Assembly: GCA_036924285.1 (NCBI GenBank)
Contig: JAYKYS010000004.1
Location: 24,398,001 to 24,462,000, forward strand
DNA length: 64,000 bases
Reading direction: 5' to 3'
Source of the DNA: Asterella californica
Lineage: Eukaryota > Streptophyta > Marchantiopsida > Marchantiales > Aytoniaceae
Part shown: positions 44,642 to 56,169 of the stretch, piece by piece
How the letters are laid out: every line of letters begins with the position of its first letter
Position numbering within the stretch: position 1 is the first letter of the stretch
Position numbers and translations under genes: made by a program
Notes under the pieces: generated by a model
What the model saw: the letters and a program-made list of their open reading frames with translations, nothing else
Database searches by the model: none
What the model was told of the DNA's origin: nothing

Positions 44642-45601
44642 TAGAGATAGTGATTAGATCTTCCTCGTTAAAAAAATGTGTCATGGTAGTTGTTAAACTA
44701 TCTAGTTCATAAATCCAGCTGATTTCTTACCTGGCGGTTGTGATAAATGATCTGGTTCTAAACATAGTTAACTTCTCAAGTAAGATATGTGTTAGAAGCC
44801 ATCGGTTTTTGAAGACTTTTTAATCGACATAGTGGTAAGATCTCTTCTTTGCATTTTACTAATACGGCTCAGTTAGTTGTGAGAAATCATCAAGTTCAAA
44901 AAGTGTATAATAATGCATTTTATGTCTAAATAAAATACGTTAATGTAAGATATGTACTAGAAGCAATCGGTTATATTTTGAAGCCTGTTTTTGTCGACAT
45001 AATGGTAGAGTTTTTTCAAAGTTTGCTAGTACGGTCATGATAGTTGTCGAAACTATCAAGTTTGAAAGCCAAACGTTTGACCCAAACGTACAACTAATTA
45101 TATCTTTGTCTTCTCGAATGGTGCTTGGCCTCCTATCCTATTCCGGATGGTTGAGAGTAGTATGGTCGTGAATTAGAAAATGTTAATTAAGTTGTCACCT
45201 TGTAATAAATCATTGTTAAGTTGTCACTTGTAATCGATCTCACATGTGTACATGACAACATTGGAGTTGTCAATATTTAAGATAATAGTTTTATCAAACA
45301 TATTTAATACATTTATTATAGTTGAACACATTTATATGATGATATACGAGTTCCTAACAAGTTAAAGCAAAGAAGTATATGTTACCTAGAAAGTAGTTAA
45401 ACCACAATGGCTCTAGATCTCTATACGGCTGATTTGGATTCATGCATTGTCAAATGTTCTCAAAGTTAAGCGAAAATATTCTTAAACAGTTGAAAGAAGA
45501 AAAAGGTCATAACTTCTGAATGGATAGTTTTGTATAGAACCACGGATCATTATGAGTCACTCTTATGAGTTGACAATAAGCTCTATTCATTTTAATTATT
45601 C
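44642..45601. repeat. Unique junction segment with ~170-bp tandem repeats (U3/U4)
   Basis: Found only here in the window. From about 44680 to 45065 there are about 2.5 imperfect copies of a 165-185 bp unit (AAGATATGT..TTAGAAGC at 44782 and 44947; TAGTTGT..ACTATC at 44687, 44872, 45040). The rest is AT-rich with no gene. U1/U2 has lost this segment. Confidence 0.6.
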
Positions 45602-46312
45602 ATTTTTAACTATTTTAACTATTTTAACTATTAATTTTTTTATCGTTGATACATGGAATCATTAACTTGAGTGGTAGGTAAAAAATGAACGGGCAAATGA
45701 GTGAAGACAAAGTAAGAAAACATCTGCAACTGACAAATCTTTAGAAAAGATTCTAACTTTGACACCTTATATTAGTACCTCGTACTCGTACTTCTTTAAT
45801 TATTTTTACATCCCTATTACTGTATTGTAGGATATTCTCGATCATCTAGATTAGTCTACGAGACTTCATATCATTATATGGATATAAACGACAAATGATG
45901 AGCAAAATTGATATCAAACTCAATCACGATGATCGAGAGTTCATGAGAAACATCTTTTTCTAGTCTTCATAAACATTCTAATGGTCACGCTTCATATCAA
46001 TTGCTCTAACTTTTGATAAACTTTTGATATCAAATATTATCGAGACTCTGTCAAGATCAGACTAGACGCAGATTTTCATTGATAATTTTAGATGCTACAA
46101 GCCTCAATTACACGTCGAGTTTCATCAATTCCAGAACTACTTGAGATCAGTAGGTCATGTGCTTTTTCTAGTCGAGTGAGCTATTGTGTCTAATCTTATG
46201 AGAAATACAAACGATGTGTAAAATACAACAAATCATCTTCAATGAAAAAGAACTATACTTTTGATTTGAAACAACTATACAATCACGCACCAAGTTGAAA
46301 AAGCAATCACGT

Positions 46313-47685
46313 TGTCGCGCTACTTGGCGGCTACATGCTTGACTTCTACTCCGACGCTTAGGTTTGGTAGTTCTAGAAGTTAGCTCATATTACTTCTAGT
46401 CTTTTATGTATATGTTTGACACCTTTGCATACGGTGTTAACACTATTTTGAGTCCTAGTAGGCTGATAGTATGTTAGTTATCTTGTTCAAGCATTTGTGC
46501 GCTTGTGCAAGTGACTTCTTACTTGTCTATGACGTTCAATGTACATAACTTAGGGTTTCCATGCTGATAGTGGTTTGAGCTCATGGGTTGTACTTACTTG
46601 TCGCCCATGCACGCTTTCTAGCTAATTTAAGTTATTTTTCAGGGCTATGTGTCATTTTAGGTAGTTTAAGTTTTACGCTGGCACTCTAGGGGGCTTGACG
46701 TGGTAGCCTATGAGTGTAGATAAGTTACCAGGTAGTTTAAGGCACAAAAGGACAGTCAAGTGGAGCTATGAACTCCCATTGGTCCATTTTTGTCTTTTGT
46801 AAAACTCTAAGTTTAGAAACAGAGCTCTAGAGGAGAGTTCGAGCATTTGGTGAGGTATCTTCGAAATCTGAGAACACAGGAAGAGAGAGCTCGTCGTGCC
46901 AAGCACTGTCAGTGAAATTTTTGCTCGATTTGGATCAATAAACAAGGAGTTATGCCCAATTGAAGTTCGGATTGTGCCAAAACTGCGTCACTTTTGTTGA
47001 TTTTGGGGTTTTCGGTGCCAATTGCAGCAGAATTGAGGAAATCACTTCAAAACTTCGTGGTTGCGTTCACTGTCAGGAGGGCTACGACTGTCCAAAAAGT
47101 TTCGTATCATTTGAGTAATTGAGTAATTCAGGGCGGCCGCTGAAGCAGAGGGGGTCTGAAAAGCTCTTAATCTAGAGCAGCGACTTTAGAGAAGGAGATC
47201 TGGAGTTCTACAAACATTCAGGAGTCCCAACTTCACAGGGATGTTCAGCATCCTGTAGACTTCAAATACTGTGAGAAGATTTGAAATTCATCGAGCCAAT
47301 TCTCTGTTCTATGTCTGAATAGCTGTCTAGGTACCAGAAATTGCCATAATTCTCTTATTCAGAACTTTTCTGTTCATATCTCCGTGTCAGAATTTGATCT
47401 CAGGTTGAAACTTCGTCTGTGAGTTCAGTAGTACCTCATTTGCATGTAGGGGAAGTTTAGAGGTCTAAACCTTCATAGTTTTCCTCTCTTTGAGTGTCAA
47501 AGTTCACCGCTTAAGCCTATTACTACCAGTGAGACCTAAATTTCGCTTTTTGAGCATATCAGAGGATCCTACACTCTTGTGTGAGTGTTTATAGCTCTTG
47601 TTGTGACCTGAAAGCCAACCTCTTGAGTAAACAACCACAGCCAGAAGCCCGGCGCTTTCCTAGGTAGACGGATCACACTCCGACA
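46313..47685. mobile_element. Solo-LTR-like insertion, 1,373 bp (U4 only)
   Basis: Compared with U1 (about base 500-510), U4 carries an extra block that begins TGTCGCGCTACTT and ends ACTCCGACA, with ACGT on both sides (46309-46312 and 47686-47689). TG..CA ends and a short target duplication fit a solo LTR. The flanking repeat can be read as up to 7 bp (ACGTTGT), so the exact edges are ambiguous. No coding sequence inside. It must have inserted after U4 separated from U1. Confidence 0.65.
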
Positions 47686-48155
47686 ACGTTGTAATGCAGT
47701 CTTGTATTTGACTTGAACTCTTCATCAAAGGTGATCGTGATGATAATTTTCATTATTAAAGAGTCGGATGAGGCTTGTAGTTGGTATGACACGATATGCG
47801 TTTAGGATGATATGAAATTTACCAAATTGGCATTCTAACTTGAGATCATAGAACGAAAGTTGTTCTTTTTGTGATCATTTTGATTCTTTCAGATTCTCTA
47901 AGTGTAAGTTTTGCAACAAAAGTTTGTGATTGATCTTCATGATCACGAGTTTACCTAATAGGTACTGTCTCCAAATCATGATGTCGTGTACGATAGCAAG
48001 TTGTTCAAGATCACGTGTTAATATTTTTGTTCGGTTAAATTTAATAGATAAAGTGTAAAAAAAATTGTGTAGAGACCATGAACTCTTACTTTAAGGTTAT
48101 TTCTCTCGTAAAGTTGGAAGCATGATGACCGTGTATCATATGGTTGTAAAATAAG

Positions 48156-48572
48156 TCATGAAGAAAGCATATCCTTTCGTTTACAAAACGCATCTACTTG
48201 CTTGTGTCTCCACTCGAACTTGATATCTTTCTTCAATAAATTAGTTAAGAAGTGCAACAACATGAGCATAATACTGAATGAAATGACGATAGAAGCTAAC
48301 CAACCCATTGAACATACAGACTTCAGCAGCATCCTTCGCCGTATGTCATTCAATAATTGTCTTGATTTTCTAGAACTCTTCCTCCATCTTGATGTCATCC
48401 AGCGTAATCTTATATCTTAGAAATTTACATACGTCTCCTAGAATTCACATTTGGATTTCTTACAATAGAATTTTCACTTGTGAAATCTGTGAAGCACATC
48501 CTTCATATGTGTTTTATATTCTTCTTATGTCTTGCTCTTGTCTTGCTATATGTCATCCAAGTATAGAACTAC
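48156..48572 (-). pseudogene. Ty3/gypsy RT-RNase H relic, copy a (U4)
   Basis: Nearly identical to 948-1364, same lesions. Confidence 0.65.
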
Positions 48573-49046
48573 TTACTTAAATAACAATCAGTCCAACACT
48601 CGATGCATTTGATCCATAAACACAATAAAAAAATTGCTGGGTCAGAAAAATACGAGACTATTCATTTCATAATGGATAGTCTTATCTCAAGACAATTTCA
48701 AACCGTGTGCGAGTAATTTTGTGCATATTTTTCTTTTCTAATCAGAATCTATCAATAGTAATAATTTTGAAAATCCAGTCAGTGAAATATCGAGCTCCAT
48801 TCAGTTTGATCCAACAAAGTCCTGATATGTATCTGCAATATCAACTATGAATGTTATCATATATTTCTAAATATATATATTCTTCTTGATCTCTCAAGAG
48901 TCCATTGTGATGAAAAACCGATGAAACCAATTGTTATGAGCGGTTGTTTTCGTGTAACTGTTAGACAGTAGGTACAAAAATTCTAAATTGTCGTGGTATG
49001 ACACGATATGCATTTAGGTTGATATGAAATTTATCAAATTTGTATT

Positions 49047-49427
49047 CTAACTTGAGATCATAGAACGAAAGTTGTTCTTTTTGTGATCGTTTTCATTCTT
49101 TCGTAGTCTAGTCAACGTGGGTACATGTAAAACATTCCATATACCAGTAAACGTTGAAGCGGGAATGTCAAGTGGAATGTTACCCTTGTGCTGGATCTTG
49201 TGCTTGGTGTCATCTCTTGTCACCATAAACTTTGGAGTCTCCACATGCTCGAGTGTACTGAATCACTCACGATGAGGAGTCATGTGACTGGTGGCGTCGG
49301 AGTCGATCACACAATCAGTCTGTGGCTCGAAAGCCGCATAACTCTGATGCGTTGTAATCAGCAACTACTCTGAATAGACTTGCTCAGTGGCTGCATAGCC
49401 TTGCTGGTTGCTGTTACCTTGTTGGGA
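49047..49427 (-). pseudogene. Ty1/copia Gag-protease relic (U4)
   Basis: Nearly identical to 1836-2216; one extra change turns GDDTK into RDDTK. Confidence 0.65.
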
Positions 49428-49690
49428 TCTCTAAGTGTAAGCTTTGCAACAAGAGTTTTGATTGATCTGCATGATCATGAGTTTACTTAATAGGTAGTGT
49501 CTCCAAATCATGATGTCATGTATGATAGCAAGTTGTTCAAGATCACGTGTTAATATTATTGTTCGGTTAAATTTAACAGACAAGATGTAAAAACAATCAT
49601 GTGGAGACCATCGGTGAACCTTACTTTAAGATTATTTCTCTCGTAAAGTTGGAAGCATGATGACCGTGTATCATATGGTTGTAAAACAAA

Positions 49691-50107
49691 TCATGAAGAA
49701 AGTATATCCTTCTGTTTACAAAGTGCATCTACTTGCTTGTGTCTCCACTCAAACTTGATATCTTTCTTCAATAAGTTAGCTAAGAGGTGCAACAACATGA
49801 GCATAATACTGAATGAAATGACGATAGAAGCTAACCAACCCATTGAACATACGGACTTCAGCAGCATCCTTCGCCGTATGTCTGTCAATAATTGTCTTGA
49901 TTTTCTAGAACTCTTCCTCCATCTTGATGTCATCCAGCGTAATCTTATATCTTAGAAATTTACATACGTCTCCTAGAATTCACATTTGGATTTCTTACAA
50001 TAGAATTTTCACTTGTGAAATCTGTGGAGCACATCATTCATATGTGTTTTGTATTCTTCTTATGTCTTGCTCTTGTCTTGCTATATGTCATCCAAGTATA
50101 GAACTAC
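49691..50107 (-). pseudogene. Ty3/gypsy RT-RNase H relic, copy b (U4)
   Basis: Nearly identical to 2480-2896, same lesions. Confidence 0.65.
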
Positions 50108-51620
50108 CTACTTAAATAACAATCAATCCAACACTCGATGCATTTGATTCATAAACACACTAAAGTTATTGGTAAGTCATAAAAATATGAGACTATCCAT
50201 TTCACAATGGATAGTCTTATCTCAATATAATTTCAAACCGCGTGCGAAAAGCGGTTTTGTGCATATCTTCTTCTCTAATCAGAATCTATCAATAGTTATA
50301 ATTTTTAAAATCCACTCAGTGAAATATCGAGCTCCATTCAGTTTGATCTAACAAAGTCCTCATCTGTATCTGCAATATCAACTATGCATTTTATCATATG
50401 TTTCTAAATATATATATTCTTCTTGATCTCTCAAGAAGTACATTGTGATGAAAAACTGATGAAACCAATTGTTATGAGCGGTGGTTTTTGTCTTATTATT
50501 AGATAATAGGTACAAGAATTCTAAAATATATATAGCAGTTAAAGAGTTGAACACTACAAAAATCAGAAAAGTATGATAAACAATTATACATAATGAAAAT
50601 GAAAATCCACCAAAATTCAAGAATAAAATATATAGCTGATATTTTGCTCAAGAGAAATGTGTATGTGTTGTTGATCTAACATGTTTTACTAAAACTAGAT
50701 TTTCCATGATACGAATCAACGATCATCCTGAAAAGTTTTTACTTCTACTTTTTTGACAAGCATGGGCGTAATAAGAAAAGAAAAGAAAAAACCAACTGAG
50801 GCTATTTATAGCTGTATTGTATATTATCATGTTCGTAATTAGCCATTTTGAACAAGAAAGCTTATACGGTTTTCCTTACCCATGAGATGTAAAAAACGGT
50901 TATGTATGTATGTACTTTTCATGTGTTTACGTATTCTATTATTTACTAAGGTAAGCTATAAAAGAAGAGAACAAAAAAGCCTAAACACTGAATACTTTTT
51001 AGGTTATTCTAAGCCACAAACATAATCAAAATACAAGGCATTAATCATTTATTAGGTTCTTATAGAAGTAACTTGTAGACTGCATATGAAATAATGTTAC
51101 TATTCAGAATCTGTGTACTACACTTCGTGTTCTTCTATACGCCGCACAAATGAACCTGCGGTCAGATTAAGGTTGCACATCCAAGTGTAGACTATCATAT
51201 GTTTGATATAACAGGAAATAACAACGAGTTGTTGTTTTCGGCTCGAGCAAGACGGGTATGGCTAACGAAAAGTTATGTAACGGATTCTTTCAATACCTAT
51301 ACTATATAGAGCTAGGGTGTAAATATTTTCACACGTGTAAAGCTACTACTTTAGTACCGTACTTTTCTAGTTTCAGAACGTGAAAAAAGGAAGTTTCACA
51401 AGTGAAAATGACAACTGCGCGAATACACTGGCTGAACTTTCAAGACGGCGGATCATGAGTAAGTTCACGTCGACTACCTTTAGAGCGTGCCAACTGGACT
51501 GTGACTCGAAGCTAACGCAACTTAGTTCATTTTCTTCTTCATGTGAAATTAAATCGAAGGACCATCCATGCCCGGTAGTGCTCTTTGAAGCCTTTTTTAG
51601 TGTGAGAACAGTTTAAATGC

Positions 51621-51988
51621 GAACGGAGTTGGAGTTCCGTTCAACAATCAACGTCAAAGCTTTTGGAGCTGCCGTGGTCTACGAAGAGGGAGATTTAAGA
51701 GCGGTTGGAGTGGAAACACTTAGGAGCTGTCGTAGTCAAATTTAAGAGCGGTCTGAGTTGGGAAATCATATACGTGAAACTGATACGTGAAGCTCTTTAG
51801 ACTACACCAACTTAAACTGTTTCGTGAAACTGTTTAGAGGTGTCGTGCTCTAAAATAATTTGCCAGTCGTTGGAGTTGGTTTCATCAGTTGATGTGAAAG
51901 CTCTTTGGAGCTTTCGTACTCTAGCGGTAGGGGTCTGGGTTCAGTTGGCGTGAAACCACTTTTGGAGCTGCCATAGGTAGTCGAGAAG
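51621..51988 (+). promoter_or_regulatory. Degenerate ~60-bp promoter repeats (U4)
   Basis: Same repeats as in U1, nearly identical. Confidence 0.5.
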
Positions 51989-51996
51989 TATAAAAG
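51989..51996 (+). promoter_or_regulatory. TATA box (U4)
   Basis: TATAAAAG followed by AGCAGAGGGG, as in U1. Confidence 0.55.
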
Positions 51997-52083
51997 AGCA
52001 GAGGGGTGGAGGTATTGTGTCAAGTAGAGAGTTTTCAAGCGAGATTGCAGGCTTGAATCCGAGCGAGATTGCTAGACTTGTAG

Positions 52084-52467
52084 GCTTCAGTGCGAGGACT
52101 TACGAGTCTCAGAGCTCTCCAAGTGCTTTGGAATAACGGAGGAGTCGACAAGATTTTCGCATTCTCCAGCTGGAAGAGTGGCAAACTATTTTACAGTGGT
52201 CGTGGTCGGGTTTCAGTCGTGAACGTTTCCTTTGAGGTTTCAACAACATTTCATGCAGCACCGGTGGATTTGAATTGCGAAGTGTTAGGAGAAAAGCGAA
52301 ATCCGCGAATGCAGAATCTGAACGAGCAAACTAGTAGCCGGGGTTCACGCCGCTTTCTACGACTCTCTCGCATATTTGTTCACGAAGGTAAGGGAAGAGA
52401 ATCCTTCTGTAGCTTCTGGCTCGCATGGTTTTCAAAGCTAAGCGGAGGTAGTCTCATATCTGAGTAG
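52084..52467 (+). other. Leader region with 125-codon open frame (U4)
   Basis: Equivalent to 4872-5255. A C-to-T change (TGGAAC to TGGAAT) is silent in this frame but makes a stop in the overlapping frame that is open in U1 and U2. GTAAG donor at 52388. Confidence 0.3.
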
Positions 52468-53121
52468 TTTAGGAGACTCAAGTGTACTGTTGGCCCATAA
52501 AGCTCATGTTCTTAGTTGAGGAGAGCGGTAGGAACTGACAGCTTCTTCTTCTGGTTCTTCTGGTGTACTGTACTTGAAGGTTAACTAATTGATTTGTGAG
52601 GTGACAGTTCAGAAATAACACTACCTTGTTATCAAGAGATACGCACAATTCACAGCAAAGGTTTTGTGTACTCAGCCTGATGATGAGTAGAGATGGACAT
52701 TAGATTGCCAACATGAATCATTCTAGCGACTTCTGCGCGGTTTGCTGACTGCAATGTCCATCGTATTTGCTTAGGTAGTAGTGGACTGCGTTAAACCAGT
52801 CACTAGCAGTGCGGGATGTGATGCCTAGTACAGTAAGAACCTAAGCCTTAGCCTTCCCTCCACACAAGCTCGTAGGTGTTGAAAGAAAGATTGACTGGAG
52901 CTGCCTTCAGGCTAGAACCATCAGAGGCTGTTAACGTTTGTTATTTGCATACACACCTCTGCCCGTTCCCCGAGAATAGAACTGGAGCCATCAGGTTGGA
53001 CGCGTTCTAGCGGGCAAAGTGAAACTGTGAGAAAATCTAGATAAAGAGAAAAAGGCTAAATGTATATCGGCATGGTCTCCTTTGGCGATGACTTCATACG
53101 AGCTTTTCTGATTTCGTGCAG
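52388..53121 (+). other. Candidate 5'-leader intron, short form (U4)
   Basis: Donor GTAAGG at 52388, acceptor TTTCGTGCAG ending 53121. Shares with U1 the exact deletion joint GATGCC/TAGTACAG (52824/52825), so both copies inherit one deletion event. Confidence 0.35.
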
Positions 53122-53441
53122 ATACTTAGAGATAATCGTGGAGTGGAGTGCTCGGTTCCAACATTCGAAACTACGATTGAACGAGTTGCAGCTGAGCATC
53201 TTGTAAGGTAAAGTGTCGGAGCGATCTCATCAGAACGGTTATTGCGTTGGTGAAATTTTGAAGTGTTCCCGTTGTTCACTCGCAAATTGAGCTGCAGTAG
53301 ATCCACAGAGTGCAGGAAGGAGATTCGAAAATATAACAGTGGACATGTGCAGCCTCGTGGAAGGTAACTGTTTCTTTTACATGCATAATGCAGTGAAGAG
53401 GGGAACCGGAGGAAGCAAGAACTGGACGTTCTCTGAGAAAC

Positions 53442-54395
53442 ATGGTGTCCAAACTTTGGCAGCCCGGTGTGGACTCCAAAACAGCAAAAGGGAGGACATC
53501 TCGAGGGGCAATCCTCTTGGAATTCTTTCCAGAGACTGCACGAGCACGAATTAAGTCAGCACCGCGCATGCAACAACAGCATGGTTGGAGAGTGGAGCCT
53601 GGCAAGAAGGTGGGATCAAATACTTTTTGCAGAGCTCGCCAACAGTTAATGAAGGGGGAGAAGCCCAAAAAGGGAGGAAAGGAATTTAGTAGAGTGGGGC
53701 GAGGGAGCGACAAGTCTCTTCTCAGGATCCCGTCAACAGATGCTTCCAAGTTGGAACCCAGTGAGAGGGTCGAAGCTCTCCTCAAAATTTTCGAACGTGA
53801 ACTAAGTAAGAGAAGCCAAAATACCAATCAGTGGGCTGTTGTCAAGCTACTGAAACAGATGTATCCCCATTATTTGACACCAGTATTCTCCAGGAGCAGG
53901 CCCGGCTCTATCCCAGGAATAGAAAGAGGCCAAACCTTCAGGTCTCGTGCTGCAATGAGCCTCGTGGGATTGCACTGTCAGTCTCAAGCAGGCATCGATA
54001 CCGCCAAGTACTTCAACCCGAAGGACGGGATATCAACTCGTGTAGCGGTGAGTCTTGTGTTTTCTGGTGTGTATGAGGATGATCGGGATGACGGTGACCT
54101 GTTGACCTACACCGGTCATGGAGGAAACGATTTAAAGGGATCACGAAAGCAGTACAAACATCAGGTGCTGGAAGGTGGAAACCTAGCTCTCTACCATACT
54201 TACCAGTACAAACTTTTTGTACGTGTGATTCGTCGTCAGCTAGGCGTAATGAATCCTCTTTCGTCGCCAAGGAAGTATCTGTATGATGGATTGTACAAGG
54301 TGGTGTCTTATGAACGTAAACTTGGACTTTCAAATTTCATAATTTGCGAGTATAAGTTGAAGCGGGTGTTGGAATCGGACATCGCGGTGACTTAA
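53442..54395 (+). CDS. SUVH-derived SRA (YDG) domain protein without SET domain, copy 4
   Basis: 317 codons, closest to copy 1; the only protein changes are Glu116Lys and Glu126Gln, both ahead of the SRA domain in the predicted helical stretch, which makes that stretch less acidic. The SRA domain is identical to copy 1 apart from silent changes such as at Ala183. The pocket and YDG motifs are intact. Short leader intron form and the same promoter layout as copy 1. Confidence 0.8.
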   Translation: MVSKLWQPGVDSKTAKGRTSRGAILLEFFPETARARIKSAPRMQQQHGWRVEPGKKVGSNTFCRARQQLMKGEKPKKGGKEFSRVGRGSDKSLLRIPSTDASKLEPSERVEALLKIFERELSKRSQNTNQWAVVKLLKQMYPHYLTPVFSRSRPGSIPGIERGQTFRSRAAMSLVGLHCQSQAGIDTAKYFNPKDGISTRVAVSLVFSGVYEDDRDDGDLLTYTGHGGNDLKGSRKQYKHQVLEGGNLALYHTYQYKLFVRVIRRQLGVMNPLSSPRKYLYDGLYKVVSYERKLGLSNFIICEYKLKRVLESDIAVT

Positions 54396-54630
54396 TCCGT
54401 TGTGGTCATCCAACATGTGATCCGACTTTCAAGTCACATGTGTGACGTATTGTTGATCTTAGATGGAGATTTCGAGATCTCCTGCAGTCTTGAGCATCAT
54501 GATGCTAGATTCGAATCACTTGAGTAGTACTTTTGGGACTTTTGTGCTCTTGCAGCTTCAAGTTCTTTCCGGCAGTTCAGCGGTAGTTCAGTTTTGATCA
54601 ATTCGTGGTAACCAGGGGCTCATACAACAC

Positions 54631-55185
54631 TCACCTTTGAATGTTGAGTGTACCCCATGAGGCCGCACTCAACCTTCCTCCTCTTCTGGAGATGCTATGG
54701 TGGTTTGCATTCCCCAGGTAACCTTCTCCCTGCCAGTGACCCTCATGTGGGATAGACATGCATATCTCCCCATCTTCCCAACTCGGAAGAGGATGAATAT
54801 GCATGTAACCTGAGCTCTTCGACAAAATGAAAAAAAGATACAAGTTGCCCGCAGAACATAAATCTTGTGTGATTTTTAGACATTGAGGTCTTTGTCTTTC
54901 CGGGTTGAAAATAGTAAATAGCAAAGAAATAGTGGTTTTCCTTGACGAGTAAGGGTCTGAGCCCACTAGCACATAATTTTGCTTATCAGTAGTTGTCAAG
55001 GAGGCTTGGTAATAAGGATGACCTTTCCACTGTGCAAAAAACTCCACTGTGCACGTTTTTTGCCATGCGATAGTATAGCTATACGTAGATTGTGAATACC
55101 GGAAAGAAAAGTTGAGAACTGTTTGTCCTGTAATGAAATAGAAGATTAAAGTCATTATGAAAACCAGAAACGAAAAAAAAAACAT
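54631..55185 (-). CDS. Unrecognised 184-codon ORF converging on SRA copy 4
   Basis: Same 184 residues as the ORF at 23726-24280, as expected because U4 follows U2 here. Hydrophobic N-terminus, no recognised domain. Low confidence that it is a gene. Confidence 0.25.
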   Translation of the reverse strand: MFFFSFLVFIMTLIFYFITGQTVLNFSFRYSQSTYSYTIAWQKTCTVEFFAQWKGHPYYQASLTTTDKQNYVLVGSDPYSSRKTTISLLFTIFNPERQRPQCLKITQDLCSAGNLYLFFILSKSSGYMHIHPLPSWEDGEICMSIPHEGHWQGEGYLGNANHHSISRRGGRLSAASWGTLNIQR

Positions 55186-56169
55186 AGATAGAGAAAATAG
55201 CTAACACATAGTCCTACAATTTCATTGCAAGCGGAGCTATTTGTTGTTACTCTGAGGATATTTTCTTGAATAATAAATCTTCACGATTTTAGGTCAAGGG
55301 TACCTGCATCTAACCTTTCTGATATTTCTGCCAGTGTAGTCTGACGCACAGTTCACGTGGATGTTTATAAGTGGTAATACACTGACTGGGACAAACTCCC
55401 CATGTGTATTTTGCACGAATGGCAAGCTTCATTCGTGTGAAGTTTCCTTTTTTCTCTACAAAAAGAGTGACTTAAAATCACACAATGGAAAGCCAACTCT
55501 TAACAACACGGATAACAAAGGGACCGTAAGTTTTCTCGCGGAGCATTACTAAGCATTGGGCAAGCTGCTTAAGCGAAAGAAACACGAGACGTAATGAATA
55601 GCAAACAGATGGAAAGATCCACCCCATCGAGCAAAACAAGGGAAAGAGAGACCCGAAGAGACAACTGCTTAAGCGAAATGACATGGACAGTGAGAAGAGA
55701 CCCTAAGACGGGTTTGACGTTGCACTATTAACCTCAAGCGGCGTGAAGGCGTTTCTTCTGCTATTTGTTTCTCATATAAACTTTAAATGAATGGTTCCTC
55801 GTATACAGATGTAGTGCTAACCGTGTGAGTCTAGAGACTGGTCCGCGTGAGCTAGAATCTCATTCCAAGGAAAGAAAAGAAGAAAAAATCTTCCAGGATA
55901 AAACTAATAATATTTTAAAATAGTTATAATATTCTAATAGAAATATGTTTATTTAAATTTCAAATAAAAGTAAAATGACTATAAAAAGAAGATGTAGAGA
56001 AATTTTTAAGAGAAATGAACAGTTCATTTCTGTAAGTTTAGAGGACTCTCTTTATAATTGGTCCTGACTATACCTTCACAGGAAGTCCTGGATTCGTGGA
56101 ACCTGAAAATAATCCACTTGGAAAAAACACTGACATTAAATATAGAGAATGAAATGAGCTCAGATGATT
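55186..56169. other. AT-rich 3' arm, no gene (U4)
   Basis: Copy of 24281-25269 with a handful of substitutions. AATAATAAATC near 55269. No coding similarity. Confidence 0.45.

Larger units (their letters stand above)
30638..45601. repeat. Array unit U3
   Basis: Third unit, complete at its left end. The left end is an ATTTTAACT repeat that also starts U4 and U5. U3 has one RT-relic copy and no copia relic, the long intron-like segment, and a short version of the gypsy 5' half. Relative to U1 about 2.2 kb is missing at 41410. It carries several private short tandem duplications (33711, 40639, 40964). Confidence 0.85.

Noticed and set aside
30638..45601. Helitron carrying a captured SUVH fragment
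   Set aside because: No TC start, CTRR end with hairpin, or Rep/helicase sequence was found at the unit borders.
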